Notes: generated by a model from the letters alone, not told the origin. Positions 32,889 to 42,456 are shown, numbered from the stretch's first letter. The stretch is 64,000 bases of DNA from Hyphomicrobiales bacterium (GCA_009377755.1 WHTM01000003.1:124001-188000); one strand, 5' to 3'. A program made the numbers and translations.

Positions 32889-33788
32889 ATGCCGGAGATT
32901 AGCCTACGTCTCGGCGGCTACCAGCCGGCGCGCTCGGTGCACACGCGGGCGATGCACGTCTTCGCCGACGCGATACGCCGGCGGCTCGGTAAGGGGGTCG
33001 AGATCCGGTATGCCGAGAATGTTACGGCGGCGGGCCGCAATGCGGCCGATCTCCTACCCATGACCGAGGGTCATGAACTCGACATCTGTTACTTCGCATC
33101 GAGCTACCTGACGGCGCGCGTGCCCTCCCTCGAGGTGTTCGATCTGCCGTTTCCCGTCGCCGATCGCAGTGCGTCCTACGCGTTTGCCGACGGTGCGACG
33201 GGCCGCAAGCTCGCCGGCGATGTCGCGGCGGCGACCGGCTTTTCCGTGCTGGCCTATTGGGACAACGGCTTCCGCCACATCTCCAACGGCCGCCATCCGA
33301 TCATGCATCCGCGCGACTGCCGCGGGCTGAAGATCAGGACCCTCGACAATGCGCTGCATCAGCGCGTGTTCCGCCGCCTCGGGTTCGAGCCGATGGCGAT
33401 CGACGTCAAGGAGCTGGCGGCGGCCGTCAGCGAGCGCCGGGTCGATGCGCAGGAGAATCCGCTCACCAACCTGGTGAATTTCAGCCTGCACAAGACGCAC
33501 CGCTTCGTGACGCTGACCGGACACTTCTTCGGCGTTGCGCTGGTGCTGTGCAATCGCGCGCGTCTCGCGCAATGGCCCGATGACGTGCGCGCCGCGATCG
33601 TCGACGCGATGACGGAGGCGACCACGGCGCAGCGCCGCGATGCCGCCGAGGACGACGAACTATGTCTCGCCACGCTGCTCGCGGACGGCGTCGACATCGT
33701 CCGCGCCGATCGATTCGACCGCGCCGCCTTCGTTGATGCGGTCGCCGATATCCGTACCGAAGCAGCACGGGCGGCCGGCCTCGCCTAG
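32889..33788 (+). CDS. TRAP DctP-like solute-binding protein lacking a signal peptide
   Basis: 299 aa from the ATG preceded by AAGGAA (32874-32879). An earlier ATG (32880) and a longer frame add no hydrophobic leader. The fold is DctP: FASSYLTARVPSLEVFDLPF, YWDNGFRHISNGRHPIMHPRDCRGLKIRT and RRVDAQENPLTNLVNF, which carries the substrate-carboxylate-binding Arg and Asn regions. It begins MPEISLRLGGYQPARS, which is where mature DctP proteins start after signal cleavage, so export by Sec is not predicted. No permease gene is adjacent. Either the leader has been lost or it is a cytoplasmic ligand-binding protein. Confidence 0.83.
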   Translation: MPEISLRLGGYQPARSVHTRAMHVFADAIRRRLGKGVEIRYAENVTAAGRNAADLLPMTEGHELDICYFASSYLTARVPSLEVFDLPFPVADRSASYAFADGATGRKLAGDVAAATGFSVLAYWDNGFRHISNGRHPIMHPRDCRGLKIRTLDNALHQRVFRRLGFEPMAIDVKELAAAVSERRVDAQENPLTNLVNFSLHKTHRFVTLTGHFFGVALVLCNRARLAQWPDDVRAAIVDAMTEATTAQRRDAAEDDELCLATLLADGVDIVRADRFDRAAFVDAVADIRTEAARAAGLA

Positions 33789-33789
33789 G

Positions 33790-35316
33790 CTAAGCGTGCG
33801 GCTTGGCGGGCGTCACGGCTTCGGGCGGTTGCGCCGCCGCCACGCGCCGGCGGGTGCGTCGCTCGCGCAGCAGGCCTTCGACGAACACGGCGGCGATGGC
33901 AAGCAGGAGGACGTGCCCGACATACTGCTGCGCGAAGAACGGCAGGCCCTTGTTCTCGAACAACAGCAGCGCGCGCCGCAGATTCTCGTCGGCGATCGGC
34001 GCCAGGATGACGCCGAGCACGACCGGCGCCGCCGGAAACTTGAAGATGTAGAAGAAATAGCCGAGGAACCCGCCCGCCAGCATGATCCACACGTCGAACA
34101 TGTTGGTGCGCACCGAGTAGGCGCCGATCACGCAGATCGGAATGATCAGGGCGAGCAGCAGCTCGCGCCGCAGCGTGAACAGCTTCACGCACGGCTTGAT
34201 CAGGACGAGCGCCGCGACCCAGGTCATCAGGTTGGCGACGATCAGCAGCGCATAGATGAACGCGACCAGGCCAGGGTGGTCGACCTCGATGGCGGGGCCG
34301 AGGACCACGTTCTTCAATTGCAGCGCGGCGAGCATGGCCGCGGCCGGCGCGCTGCCGGGAATGCCCAGCGTTAACGTCGGCAGCATCGAGCCGCCCATGT
34401 TGGCATTGTTGGCGACTTCCGCGCAGACGATGCCTTCGTAGCTGCCTTTGCCCCACTTGGCCTGCTCCTCCGGCTTGGCGCGGCGGCGGCCGATGTCATA
34501 GGACAGGAACGCGGCGATGTTGGCGCCGGCACCAGGGATCGCGCCGACGATCGTGCCGATGATGCCGGAGCGGAACGCGGCCGGCATGTGGCGCAGCAGG
34601 ATGCCGATCGAGGGCGTCGTGCGCCCGACTTTCTCAGGGATCACCGAGCCCTCACGCTCGGGCAGCGATTTCAGCACCTCGGCCAGCCCGTACATGCCGA
34701 TCAGGATCGCCACATAGCTGACGCCGTCGTAGAGCGTCGGAATGTCGTAGGTGAAGCGCGCGACGCCGTGGATCGCGTCGTAGCCGATGAACGCGACCAG
34801 CAGGCCGAGCCAGCCGGTAATCCAGCCCTTCAGCGGCACGGTGCCGGCCGACATGGTGCCGCACACGGAGATGCCGATCACCGCCAGCAGGAACATTTCC
34901 CAGGACTTGAAGTTGAGCGCGATCGTTAGGATCACCGGCATGCAGACGACGAGCAGGATGATGCCGAACCAGTTGCCGAGAAACGATGCGGTGATGGCAA
35001 GGCCGAGCGCCTCGCCGCCCTTGCCCTGCTTGGCGAGCGGATAACCCTCCATCATGGTCGGAATCGAGTCCGGCGTGCCGGGTATGTTCATCAGCACGGC
35101 GGACACCGCCCCCCCGAAGGTGCTGCCGGTATAGACGCCGAGCATGAAGGCGAGCGCTACGTCGAGCGACAGGCCGGTCGAGAGGCCAATCAAAAGCATC
35201 ATCGCCATGGTGGTGGAGAGGCCGGGCAGCGCGCCCCATATCACGCCCAGCACCACGCCGCCCAGGCTGATCAACAGCAGCGTCGGCGAGAGCGCGTGGA
35301 TGAAGGCATCAATCAT
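33790..35316 (-). CDS. tctA: Tripartite tricarboxylate transporter large permease TctA
   Basis: 508 aa membrane protein with about 11-12 helices. Family signatures are GALPGLSTTMAMMLLIGLS near residue 28, YTGSTFGGAVSAVLMNIPGTPDS and the second repeat GAIPGAGANIAAFLSYDIGRRRAKPEEQ. It forms the TctABC secondary importer for carboxylates with TctB and the periplasmic TctC. It is the last gene of the tctCBA operon, starting 42 bp after tctB. Its stop lies 1 bp from the stop of the convergent DctP-like gene. Confidence 0.95.
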   Translation of the reverse strand: MIDAFIHALSPTLLLISLGGVVLGVIWGALPGLSTTMAMMLLIGLSTGLSLDVALAFMLGVYTGSTFGGAVSAVLMNIPGTPDSIPTMMEGYPLAKQGKGGEALGLAITASFLGNWFGIILLVVCMPVILTIALNFKSWEMFLLAVIGISVCGTMSAGTVPLKGWITGWLGLLVAFIGYDAIHGVARFTYDIPTLYDGVSYVAILIGMYGLAEVLKSLPEREGSVIPEKVGRTTPSIGILLRHMPAAFRSGIIGTIVGAIPGAGANIAAFLSYDIGRRRAKPEEQAKWGKGSYEGIVCAEVANNANMGGSMLPTLTLGIPGSAPAAAMLAALQLKNVVLGPAIEVDHPGLVAFIYALLIVANLMTWVAALVLIKPCVKLFTLRRELLLALIIPICVIGAYSVRTNMFDVWIMLAGGFLGYFFYIFKFPAAPVVLGVILAPIADENLRRALLLFENKGLPFFAQQYVGHVLLLAIAAVFVEGLLRERRTRRRVAAAQPPEAVTPAKPHA

Positions 35317-35358
35317 GGAGGCCGGTCTCGTGCGTCGTTTCGCTCATCTCGGTGCCGG

Positions 35359-35913
35359 TCAAGGCAATTGTTGATGGAAGACAAGGCGGAACACGATCGA
35401 CAGGAACGCAATCCAGCCGAACGAGACCGCGGCGCAGGTCCATAGCGGCGCCTGCCAGTAGATGCGCAGAATCGCGGCCAGCACGATCACTGTCACAGTC
35501 TCGAAAGCGCCGATGATGAAACGCAGTCCGAACAGCTCGAACGCGATCTCGATGCTGGCGAATTCCAGCGCCGCCACATAGACGATCAGAATGACGCCGA
35601 GCGCCATGGAGCGGCGAAAGTCGGGCGGCAGGTCGAAGCCGTCCGGCACCGGCAGGCCGGCGATCCCCTTGCGCCGGCGGGTGAGCGCGTCGGCGCCGAG
35701 CACCAGCGCCATCATCATGAGGCTCGCGGCGGTGAGGAACGGCAGCAGGCCGGGCGCCGTCGCGATGCCGCCTGGCATCGGCAGCCGCAGCGATTCCACC
35801 ATCAGCCACAGCGAAACCGCGGCGAGAATGCCCGCCGCGATCAGATCCATCAGCGGCGTGGCCAGACCCGCGTTCGGGTCTTCCGACAGCACGGTTCTGG
35901 GTTGATCGGTCAT
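35359..35913 (-). CDS. tctB: Tripartite tricarboxylate transporter small permease TctB
   Basis: 184 aa from the ATG at 35913; the frame continues upstream but only into repeat sequence. It has four predicted helices (LMDLIAAGILAAVSLWLM; FLTAASLMMMALVLGADAL; a central pair; WTCAAVSFGWIAFLSIVF), the DUF1468/TctB layout. A large hairpin lies in the gap between it and the upstream tctC gene. Confidence 0.88.
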   Translation of the reverse strand: MTDQPRTVLSEDPNAGLATPLMDLIAAGILAAVSLWLMVESLRLPMPGGIATAPGLLPFLTAASLMMMALVLGADALTRRRKGIAGLPVPDGFDLPPDFRRSMALGVILIVYVAALEFASIEIAFELFGLRFIIGAFETVTVIVLAAILRIYWQAPLWTCAAVSFGWIAFLSIVFRLVFHQQLP

Positions 35914-35926
35914 GGCAGTGGAGCGT

Positions 35927-35975
35927 GTGTCCGGGCGCAGCGCAGCGTGAAACGGTGCGCTGCAGAACCGGGACC
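35927..35975. repeat. Intergenic repeat, second copy of the 23413 element's left end
   Basis: TGTCCGGGCGCAGCGCAGCG followed by TGAAACGGTGCGCTGCAGAACCGGGACC recurs almost base for base at 23417-23465. It forms a GCAGCGCA/TGCGCTGC stem. Confidence 0.75.
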
Positions 35976-36000
35976 GTTTCGGATTCCGGCGTCTGGAACG

Positions 36001-36049
36001 GCCCCGGCTCAGCGATGCAGCATGCAATGCTGCATCGCTGAGCTGGGGC
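36001..36049. repeat. 23-bp hairpin between tctC and tctB
   Basis: The arms 36001-36023 and 36027-36049 pair over 23 bp with one G-U wobble around a GCA loop. It lies in the transcript between the binding-protein gene tctC and the permease gene tctB. It lacks a T-tract on the tctC-downstream side, so it is more likely an mRNA-stability or partial-attenuation element than a full terminator. Confidence 0.8.
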
Positions 36050-36063
36050 ACGTCTGCGCAGAG

Positions 36064-37173
36064 TTACACGCCGACCGGCTTGTAGTCCTTCGGCGGCCAC
36101 CACTTGTCGAAATCCTTCGGCTCGGGCAGGCCGAGTTCCTTGGCGGATTTCACCTTGGCGCCGACTTGCTTCTGATATTTGTTGAACAGCTCGGCCGTCT
36201 GCGCCTCGAGCCGTGCGGCCTTCTTGTCCGCCGCCTCACCGGTCAGGATCTCGATTTCGAAGAACTTCGACTCGGCGACCTTCTTGAACGCATCGGAATT
36301 GATGGCGCTGGTGAACGCTTCGGTGATCTGTTTCTGCACGGCCGCAGGCACGGTGCGCCTGAGCATCAGGTTGTAGGTGCCGCCCGCCGGCAGCAGCGGC
36401 TTGGTCGACGGCACCAGCGTGCCGATCGAGGTCAGGACCTTGCCGTCCTTCAGCTTGATGTCGCTGGAGCCGCAATGGAACACGTTGCGCAGCTTGCCGA
36501 CCCGGATCAGCTCAATGTGCTCGTGCACGCCGCCGCCGGCAATCATGGTCTCGCCTTGCAATCCGGCGAGCGTCGCCGGCTGGCCGCCCTTATAGGGAAT
36601 GAACTGCACCTCGATGCCGAGCTTGTCGGCGATCAGCATGCCGACCTCGTGCCAGATGCCGCCGGTTCCTGAGGTCGAGATGGTCAGCTTGCCGGGATTG
36701 GCCTTGGCGTATTTCACCATGTCGTCTAGCGACTTGATCGGCGAACCGCCAGCCACCGACCAGCTCGCGAGCGAGCTGCCGCCCTGCATGATGGTCCAGT
36801 CGGTCCAGACCTCGCTGGTGGTATGGCCCATGACGCGCACGAACTTGTTGAAGTTCGCCGCGCCGAGCAGCGTGTAGCCGTCCGCCGGCTGCTGCAGGAC
36901 GTAGTTGGTGGCGATGCCGCCGACCGCGCCCGGCTTGTTGAGCGGCTCGATCTTCCAGCCCTTCGACTTGGCCATCTCCTGGGCGATCACCCGCATGACG
37001 ACGTCGGTGCCGCCGCCGGCCGCATACATGATCACGATGGTGATCGGCTTCTCCGGCCAGCCGGCCGCGTCCGCCCCGTGCGGGCGAATGACAAGGAACG
37101 AAGTCGCCGCGGCGGTACCCGCCAACAATGTGCGCCGGCTCAAGGCGCCCTGTGGTGGTTTCGTGGTCTTCAT
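36064..37173 (-). CDS. tctC: Bug/TctC family tripartite tricarboxylate transporter substrate-binding protein
   Basis: 369 aa. The leader contains SRRTLLAGTAAATSFLV, a twin-arginine-type signal. The mature part begins WPEKPITIVIMYAAGGGTDVVMR, the beta-hairpin carboxylate-binding entry of Bug proteins, followed by NKPGAVGGIATNYVLQQPADGYTLL. GGGAGG stands just before the ATG. Order tctC-tctB-tctA is the classic operon. The cargo is probably an organic or aromatic carboxylate. Confidence 0.94.
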   Translation of the reverse strand: MKTTKPPQGALSRRTLLAGTAAATSFLVIRPHGADAAGWPEKPITIVIMYAAGGGTDVVMRVIAQEMAKSKGWKIEPLNKPGAVGGIATNYVLQQPADGYTLLGAANFNKFVRVMGHTTSEVWTDWTIMQGGSSLASWSVAGGSPIKSLDDMVKYAKANPGKLTISTSGTGGIWHEVGMLIADKLGIEVQFIPYKGGQPATLAGLQGETMIAGGGVHEHIELIRVGKLRNVFHCGSSDIKLKDGKVLTSIGTLVPSTKPLLPAGGTYNLMLRRTVPAAVQKQITEAFTSAINSDAFKKVAESKFFEIEILTGEAADKKAARLEAQTAELFNKYQKQVGAKVKSAKELGLPEPKDFDKWWPPKDYKPVGV

Positions 37174-37515
37174 CGCGTCCTCCCTGGTCGGCCCGGGTGC
37201 TTTTGGGTCCGTCGTTGATTGCTACAACAAAGCAGGACAGGCAGTCCGGCGCCGTTCGCGCATGACATGCCACATGGAAGCGGGGATTGTGCTGCAACAG
37301 CGCCACCATGCCAGAAGGCAATTGTGCGGCTTTTCGTCACTTGCGGCAAGCAGATCGGCGGCCGCGGAGGCCGTCTTTCCGGGGCCGAGCGAACGGCCTT
37401 TGGCCGGCCCGATGACAGGCTCCGCGACGAACCCGGAACCCATAATCACTGCAGGGAGTATGGATTCCGGGTCGGCTTTCAGCCGCTCGCCTGGAATGAC
37501 ACATGCGAGGTTGTG
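37174..37515. other. Intergenic region upstream of tctC and downstream of the RND gene
   Basis: 341 bp without a convincing gene. The tctC promoter must be near 37175-37300. The other half (about 37390-37505) is a repeat of the GACGAACCCGGAACCCATAAT...ATGGATTCCGGGTCGGC type, an inverted pair around ACTGCAGGGAG. An ACGGCCTTTGGCCGGCC hairpin resembles one at about 48420-48440. Confidence 0.6.
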
Positions 37516-40500
37516 TCAGGCCCGCCGCAGCCGCCAGTCGCGCCACGCCGCCACGCGGCGCAGGCGCCATTCGCGCAGGTTCTCGATGCCCATCAACGCC
37601 GCCGGCGTCACGATCAGCGTCAGGATCGTGGCGAAGCCGAGTCCGAACACGATCGCGGTCGACAGGTTGATCCACCACTGCGTCGACGGCGCGCCGATCA
37701 TCACTTCGCGCGTCATGAACTCCAGGTTGACGCCGAACGCGATCGGCAACACGGCAAGAACCGCGGTGACGGCGGTGAGCACCACCGGCCGCGCACGTTC
37801 GTGGCAAGTTTGGATCACCGCCTCGTAAGCCGCCACGCCCTCGCGCCGCAGGCGATCGTAGGTGTCGATCAGCACGATGTTGTTGTTCACGATCACGCCG
37901 GCATTGGCGATGACGCCGATGCCGGTCATCACCACGCCGAACGGCTGCCCCATGATGAGAAGACCGAGCAGCACGCCGATGGTCGACAGCAGCACCGCGG
38001 TGAGGATCAGACCGACCGAAGTCAGCCGGTTGAACTGCGCCAGCAGGATGGCAAAGATCAGGAACATCGCGGTGCCGAACGCCTTCATGAGGAAGGCCCC
38101 TGCCTTCTCCCGCTCCTCGTCCTCGCCCTTGAGGCGGAAGGTGACGCCCGGACCGAGATCGGTGCGCGCGAGTTCCGCGGCGATGTCCTGCTGCACCTTG
38201 GCGCTCTGCACCCCTTCGGCGACGTTCGACGACACCGTGATCACCCGATTGCCGGCGACGCGCTGGATGTTGCCGACGCGATGCGCCCCCTTGCGGGTGA
38301 CGAAGTTCCCGATCGGAACGTCGCCGGCGCTTGACTGGACGCGGAGCGCGTCGAGCTGATCGAGGCTGCGCCGGTTCTCGGGAAAGCGCACGATGATGTC
38401 GACCTGCTTGTCGCTGTCAGCCGGGCGATACTCGGTGACCTTCATGCCGTTGGTGACGAGTTGCACGGCGTTGCCGACGACGTTGACACCGGCGCCGTAC
38501 TTCGCCGCTTCCGCCTTATCGACCTCGATTTTCCAGTCGATGCCCGGCAGCGGCAGGCCGTCGTCGAGATCGCGAATGTCCGCGCGTGCCGCCAGAATGG
38601 AGGCGGCCTTCTTGGCTGCGGCCGGCAATGCCTCGGGATCGACAGCGGCTAACTGCACCTGCACCGGCTTACCGGTCGGCGGCCCGGCGCGCGGCGCTGT
38701 CACCTCGACCAGGATGCCGGGAATGTCCGCGGTCCTTTCGCGGATCGAGTCCATGATCTCATGCGCCGAGCGCCGTGTCCGCCAGTCGGAGAACTCGAAC
38801 TGGATGACGCCGATCGTGTCCTCTGAAATGTCGGCGGTGGTGCGTGGCTGCTCGCCGACGCGCGCATAGACGGTCTTCAAGCCCTCGGCGGCCATCACCC
38901 GCTCCTCGACCGCGCGGGTCAGGCGGTTCTTTTCCTCGAGCGAGAGGTTGCCGCGGCCGTGAATCAGCACCTGCCCGTAGTCGGGTTCGACCTTGGGGAA
39001 GAACTCGACGCCATGGCCGAACTTCGCATAGGCGATCTGCACGGCCACCAGCAGCAGGACCGCGATTCCGATGGTTGAGCCGGGATGGCGCACCGCCATC
39101 CGCACCAGCCGCATGTAAGGACCGCCGGCCTTGGCGCGCTCGTCGTGCGGCACCGGCGCGGCCTTGCCGAGCAGGGCGCCGAGCGTCGGCGTAAAGATCA
39201 GCGCAGTCACCAGCGAGGCGGACAGCGTCGCGATCAGCGTGATCGGCATGTATTTCATGAACTCGCCCACCACGCCCGGCCAGAACAGCAGCGGCGAAAA
39301 GGCTGCCACCCGCGTCGCCGTCGCCGCCGTCACGGGTCCCGCCATGCGCTTGGCGGCAAGCGCGTAGGCCTCTTTCGGCTCCATGCCCTCGGACATGCGC
39401 CGCTCGGCGAATTCGGAGACGATGATCGCATCGTCGACCAGCATGCCGACGGCGAGGATCAGCGAAAACAACACGACGATGTTCACCGTCAGCCCGGCGA
39501 TCTGCAATCCGAGCACGCCGGCCAGGAACGAGACCGGAATCGCGATGCCGATGAACAGCGAAGCGCGGAAGCCGAGCGCGAACAGGATGATCACCGCGAC
39601 CAGCAGCACGCTCATGAACACCGAGTTCTGCAAATCGCTGAGCATCGTCCGGATGACCTTCGACTTGTCCTGGGTGAACGCGACGTGGAGCGTGGCCGGC
39701 CACGTCGTCTTCAGCTTCTCGACGACGGTTTTCACACCGTCGACGGTCTCGATCAGGTTGGCGCCGGTGCGCTTCGACACCTCGATGGTCATCGCCGGCT
39801 TGCCGTTGATGCGGGTGACAGTGGTGGCGTCCTTGAAGGTCGGTTTTACTTGTGCGACGTCGCCGAGCGTCACCGTTGCGCCTTGGGAGGAGGCGATTGG
39901 GATGCTCAGCACATCCTGCGGCTTCTCGATCAGTGACGGCACCTTGACGGCGAAGCGGCCGGTCTCACCTTCCAGCGCGCCGGCGGCTACCAGACTGTTG
40001 GAGGCGGTGGTGATGGCGATCAGCTGGTCGAGGGCGATGCCGTAGCTCTTCATCAGCATCGGCTCGGCATTGATCTCGACCACCTCGTCACGGGCGCCGC
40101 GCAGCTCCGCCGACAGCACCCCCGGGACCTGTTCGATGACGTTCTTGGCGTTGCGGGCGATGCGCAGCAGCGTTCGTTCCGGCACTTCGCCGGAGAGCGC
40201 CACGACCAGCACCGGGTAGAGCGAGAGATTGACCTCCTGCACCTCCGGCTCCTCGGCGTCACCCGGCAGATCGCGCTTGGCCTGGTCGACCTTGGCGCGC
40301 ACGTCGGCAAGCGCCGCCTTGGAGTCGAACCCGGCCTCGAACTCGAGCAGCACAAAGCCGCCGCCCTCGTAGGCGGTCGACCGCATCTCCTTGACGTTGG
40401 CGACGGACTTGAGCTGGGTCTCGACCGGACGCAGCAGCAGCCGCTCGGCGTCCTCGGGGCTGATGCCGCGCTGCGTCAACTGCGTGTAGATGATGGGAAT

Positions 40501-40626
40501 CCGGACGTCCGGCTCCGCCTCCTTCGGGATCGTCTGGTAGGAGACGAACCCGGCGATCAGCAGGAACAGCAGCGTCGCGATCGTCAGACGCGCATGGCTG
40601 ATGGCGTAGTCGATAAGCTTGAACAT
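37516..40626 (-). CDS. Efflux RND transporter permease subunit
   Basis: 1036 aa inner-membrane proton-driven pump of the AcrB/HAE family. I chose the ATG at 40626 (GAGAGG upstream); the 13 extra codons of the longer frame come from an adjacent repeat. The proton-relay Asp pair is in LAVGMLVDDAIIVSEFAERRM (TM4). Two large periplasmic loops and the duplicated 6+6 helix layout are evident. It lies 107 bp after the adaptor gene. No outer-membrane factor is encoded here, so a shared TolC-like channel is presumably used. Confidence 0.95.
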   Translation of the reverse strand: MFKLIDYAISHARLTIATLLFLLIAGFVSYQTIPKEAEPDVRIPIIYTQLTQRGISPEDAERLLLRPVETQLKSVANVKEMRSTAYEGGGFVLLEFEAGFDSKAALADVRAKVDQAKRDLPGDAEEPEVQEVNLSLYPVLVVALSGEVPERTLLRIARNAKNVIEQVPGVLSAELRGARDEVVEINAEPMLMKSYGIALDQLIAITTASNSLVAAGALEGETGRFAVKVPSLIEKPQDVLSIPIASSQGATVTLGDVAQVKPTFKDATTVTRINGKPAMTIEVSKRTGANLIETVDGVKTVVEKLKTTWPATLHVAFTQDKSKVIRTMLSDLQNSVFMSVLLVAVIILFALGFRASLFIGIAIPVSFLAGVLGLQIAGLTVNIVVLFSLILAVGMLVDDAIIVSEFAERRMSEGMEPKEAYALAAKRMAGPVTAATATRVAAFSPLLFWPGVVGEFMKYMPITLIATLSASLVTALIFTPTLGALLGKAAPVPHDERAKAGGPYMRLVRMAVRHPGSTIGIAVLLLVAVQIAYAKFGHGVEFFPKVEPDYGQVLIHGRGNLSLEEKNRLTRAVEERVMAAEGLKTVYARVGEQPRTTADISEDTIGVIQFEFSDWRTRRSAHEIMDSIRERTADIPGILVEVTAPRAGPPTGKPVQVQLAAVDPEALPAAAKKAASILAARADIRDLDDGLPLPGIDWKIEVDKAEAAKYGAGVNVVGNAVQLVTNGMKVTEYRPADSDKQVDIIVRFPENRRSLDQLDALRVQSSAGDVPIGNFVTRKGAHRVGNIQRVAGNRVITVSSNVAEGVQSAKVQQDIAAELARTDLGPGVTFRLKGEDEEREKAGAFLMKAFGTAMFLIFAILLAQFNRLTSVGLILTAVLLSTIGVLLGLLIMGQPFGVVMTGIGVIANAGVIVNNNIVLIDTYDRLRREGVAAYEAVIQTCHERARPVVLTAVTAVLAVLPIAFGVNLEFMTREVMIGAPSTQWWINLSTAIVFGLGFATILTLIVTPAALMGIENLREWRLRRVAAWRDWRLRRA

Positions 40627-40639
40627 GAAACCTCTCCGC

Positions 40640-40730
40640 GTCATGGCCGGGCTCGTCCCGGCCATCCCGATTAGGGAGGCACTGCCTTCCTAATCGAGGT
40701 CACCGGGACAAGCCCGGTGATGACAGCAAC
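40640..40730. repeat. Intergenic hairpin repeat between adaptor and RND genes
   Basis: Three nested inverted pairs: GGCCGGGCTCGTCCCGGCC, CCGATTAGGGAGGCA/TGCCTTCCTAATCG, and CACCGGGACAAGCCCGGTG. All would fold in the adaptor-RND transcript and could lower pump expression relative to the adaptor. Confidence 0.7.
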
Positions 40731-40732
40731 AT

Positions 40733-41833
40733 CTACTTCGCCGCGCTCAGCGCCGCGTTTGCTTCGACCGGGTGTACCCGCTGGCCTTCGCGCACGAAGT
40801 CCTGCCCCTGCACGATGACGAGCGCGCCGTCGGAAATACCTGTCACCCACATGAATCCCTGCTCGTCCTCGATCGGCCTGACCGGAACGAAGGCGACCAT
40901 GCCGCCGGCATCGACGGTGCGGACGCCGAGGTTGCCGGCCGCCGAGAAGGTCAGTGCCGAGCGCGGGATGCGGGCCGCCGGCGCCGGGGCCAGACGGATC
41001 GCCACTTCCGCGGTGATGCCGTCGGGGATCGCGCCGTCCCGATTGGTGATCTCAACCTCGACCCGATAGGTGCGGGTGGTGGCGCTCGCGGACTTCGAGA
41101 CGAATCGGATCCTGCCGGTGACCGTCTCGCCGGTGACCAAGCGAATGTCGGCCTTGTCGCCGACCTTGACGCCCGCGAGCTGGCGTTCCGACACCTCAAC
41201 GACGGCCAGCATCGGATCGAGCGACACAAGCTGGGCGATCTCTTGGCCGGCCATGGAGAACGCGGCCTTGCCGACTTCGACCGGCACATCGGTGACGATC
41301 CCGGTCCACGGCGCCCGGACGACGCCGCGGTCGCGCTCGGCGATGGCCGCGGCCATCGTCGCCTCCGCCACCTTGAGCTGGGATTCGAGATCGACCAGGT
41401 TGAGCCGCGGCAGCGTGCCGCTTTCGATCAGCTTGCGCTTCGCCTCGAGCTCGGTCTTGCGTTGCGTCACCAGAGCCTCGGCCTGTGCCACCTGGGCTTC
41501 ACGGGCCTCGTCCGACAGCACGGCCATGACGTCGCCCTTCTTCACCCGAACGCCGCGGCGGACCTTCAGCTCGGTGATGACTCCGCTGGTGCGCGCGGTC
41601 ACCATCACCTTTTGGTCGGCCTCGGTGCGCCCGGACAGGATCAGCTTGCGGCTGTGCGGAACCACATGCCCGGTGGCTACCGCAACCCGGAACAGCTTGT
41701 CCGCCGCGGCTTCGTTCGGCTGAATGGCGGCACGGCTTTCCTGCGACTCGTGCGGCAGGAAATAGCCCGATCCGATCCAGAGACCGGCAGCCGCTACGAG
41801 GCCGATCGCGGCAATGCGACTTGCTTTCATCAC
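40733..41833 (-). CDS. Efflux RND transporter periplasmic adaptor subunit (MFP family)
   Basis: 366 aa. An N-terminal membrane segment (residues 7-25) anchors or exports it. The lipoyl half-motifs are VTARTSGVITELKVRRGVRVKKGD and RAPWTGIVTDVPVEVGKAAFSMAGQ. A coiled-coil hairpin (VAQAEALVTQRKTELEAKRKL ... VAEATMAAAIAERDRG) lies between them, followed by the beta-barrel domain. The ATG overlaps the stop of the TetR gene (ATGA, 4 bp), so the regulator and adaptor are co-translated. Confidence 0.92.
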   Translation of the reverse strand: MMKASRIAAIGLVAAAGLWIGSGYFLPHESQESRAAIQPNEAAADKLFRVAVATGHVVPHSRKLILSGRTEADQKVMVTARTSGVITELKVRRGVRVKKGDVMAVLSDEAREAQVAQAEALVTQRKTELEAKRKLIESGTLPRLNLVDLESQLKVAEATMAAAIAERDRGVVRAPWTGIVTDVPVEVGKAAFSMAGQEIAQLVSLDPMLAVVEVSERQLAGVKVGDKADIRLVTGETVTGRIRFVSKSASATTRTYRVEVEITNRDGAIPDGITAEVAIRLAPAPAARIPRSALTFSAAGNLGVRTVDAGGMVAFVPVRPIEDEQGFMWVTGISDGALVIVQGQDFVREGQRVHPVEANAALSAAK

Positions 41834-42456
41834 TCAGCCTCTTTGTCCTTGCTCTCGCCCTGGGAGCGGCTGAGGAGCATGTGATGGGTAAGATCCATGA
41901 AGATCGGGAGCACGGCTTCGGCGTTGAACTGCGGATCGACCGCGCGCCGCCACCACACACCGTCCGCGATGACCATCATCATGGTGACGACACCTTCGAA
42001 ATCGATGTCCCGGGAAACATCACCGCGCTCGGCGGCAGCACGAAGCATGGAGATCAGGCGAGCCTTCACCTCGTCATCGAAGCCCTGCATGATTTTGGCG
42101 ATTGTCGGATTGCGGCGGCTTTCCGACATGATTTCGGCGCAGAGCCCGACTTCTTCGGCCGTCCGTTCGACGAAATGGTGGCGTGCGAGTGCACCGAATG
42201 TGGCGAAAAAGTCGGTCGTGAATTGCGCGTTCGCGAGCTGCGCGCCGACCTCGGCCCGGTCGCGCTCGGCGATGCCGGCAATGATCGCCTCCTTGGACGG
42301 AAAGTAGCGATACAGATTGCCCGGGCTCATCCCCGCCGCGGTGCAAATCTCCTGCATCGAGGTCTGGTGGAAGCCCATCTGGGCAAAGCATTGCTGGGCT
42401 GCGGCGAGAATCTCGGCCCGGCGGTCCGAATGGCGCTGGGTGTTAACGCGGCGCAT
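41830..42456 (-). CDS. TetR/AcrR family transcriptional regulator of the RND operon
   Basis: 208 aa from the ATG at 42456; a longer frame begins in the probable operator. The HTH reads ILAAAQQCFAQMGFHQTSMQEICTAAGMSPGNLYRYFPSKEAII, a textbook TetR N-terminus. The C-terminal ligand domain is TetR_C-like, with FEGVVTMMMVIADGVWWRRA. It is first in the tetR-adaptor-RND operon and probably autorepresses through the palindrome at 42496-42511, with inducer binding opening the pump genes. Confidence 0.92.
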   Translation of the reverse strand: MRRVNTQRHSDRRAEILAAAQQCFAQMGFHQTSMQEICTAAGMSPGNLYRYFPSKEAIIAGIAERDRAEVGAQLANAQFTTDFFATFGALARHHFVERTAEEVGLCAEIMSESRRNPTIAKIMQGFDDEVKARLISMLRAAAERGDVSRDIDFEGVVTMMMVIADGVWWRRAVDPQFNAEAVLPIFMDLTHHMLLSRSQGESKDKEAE

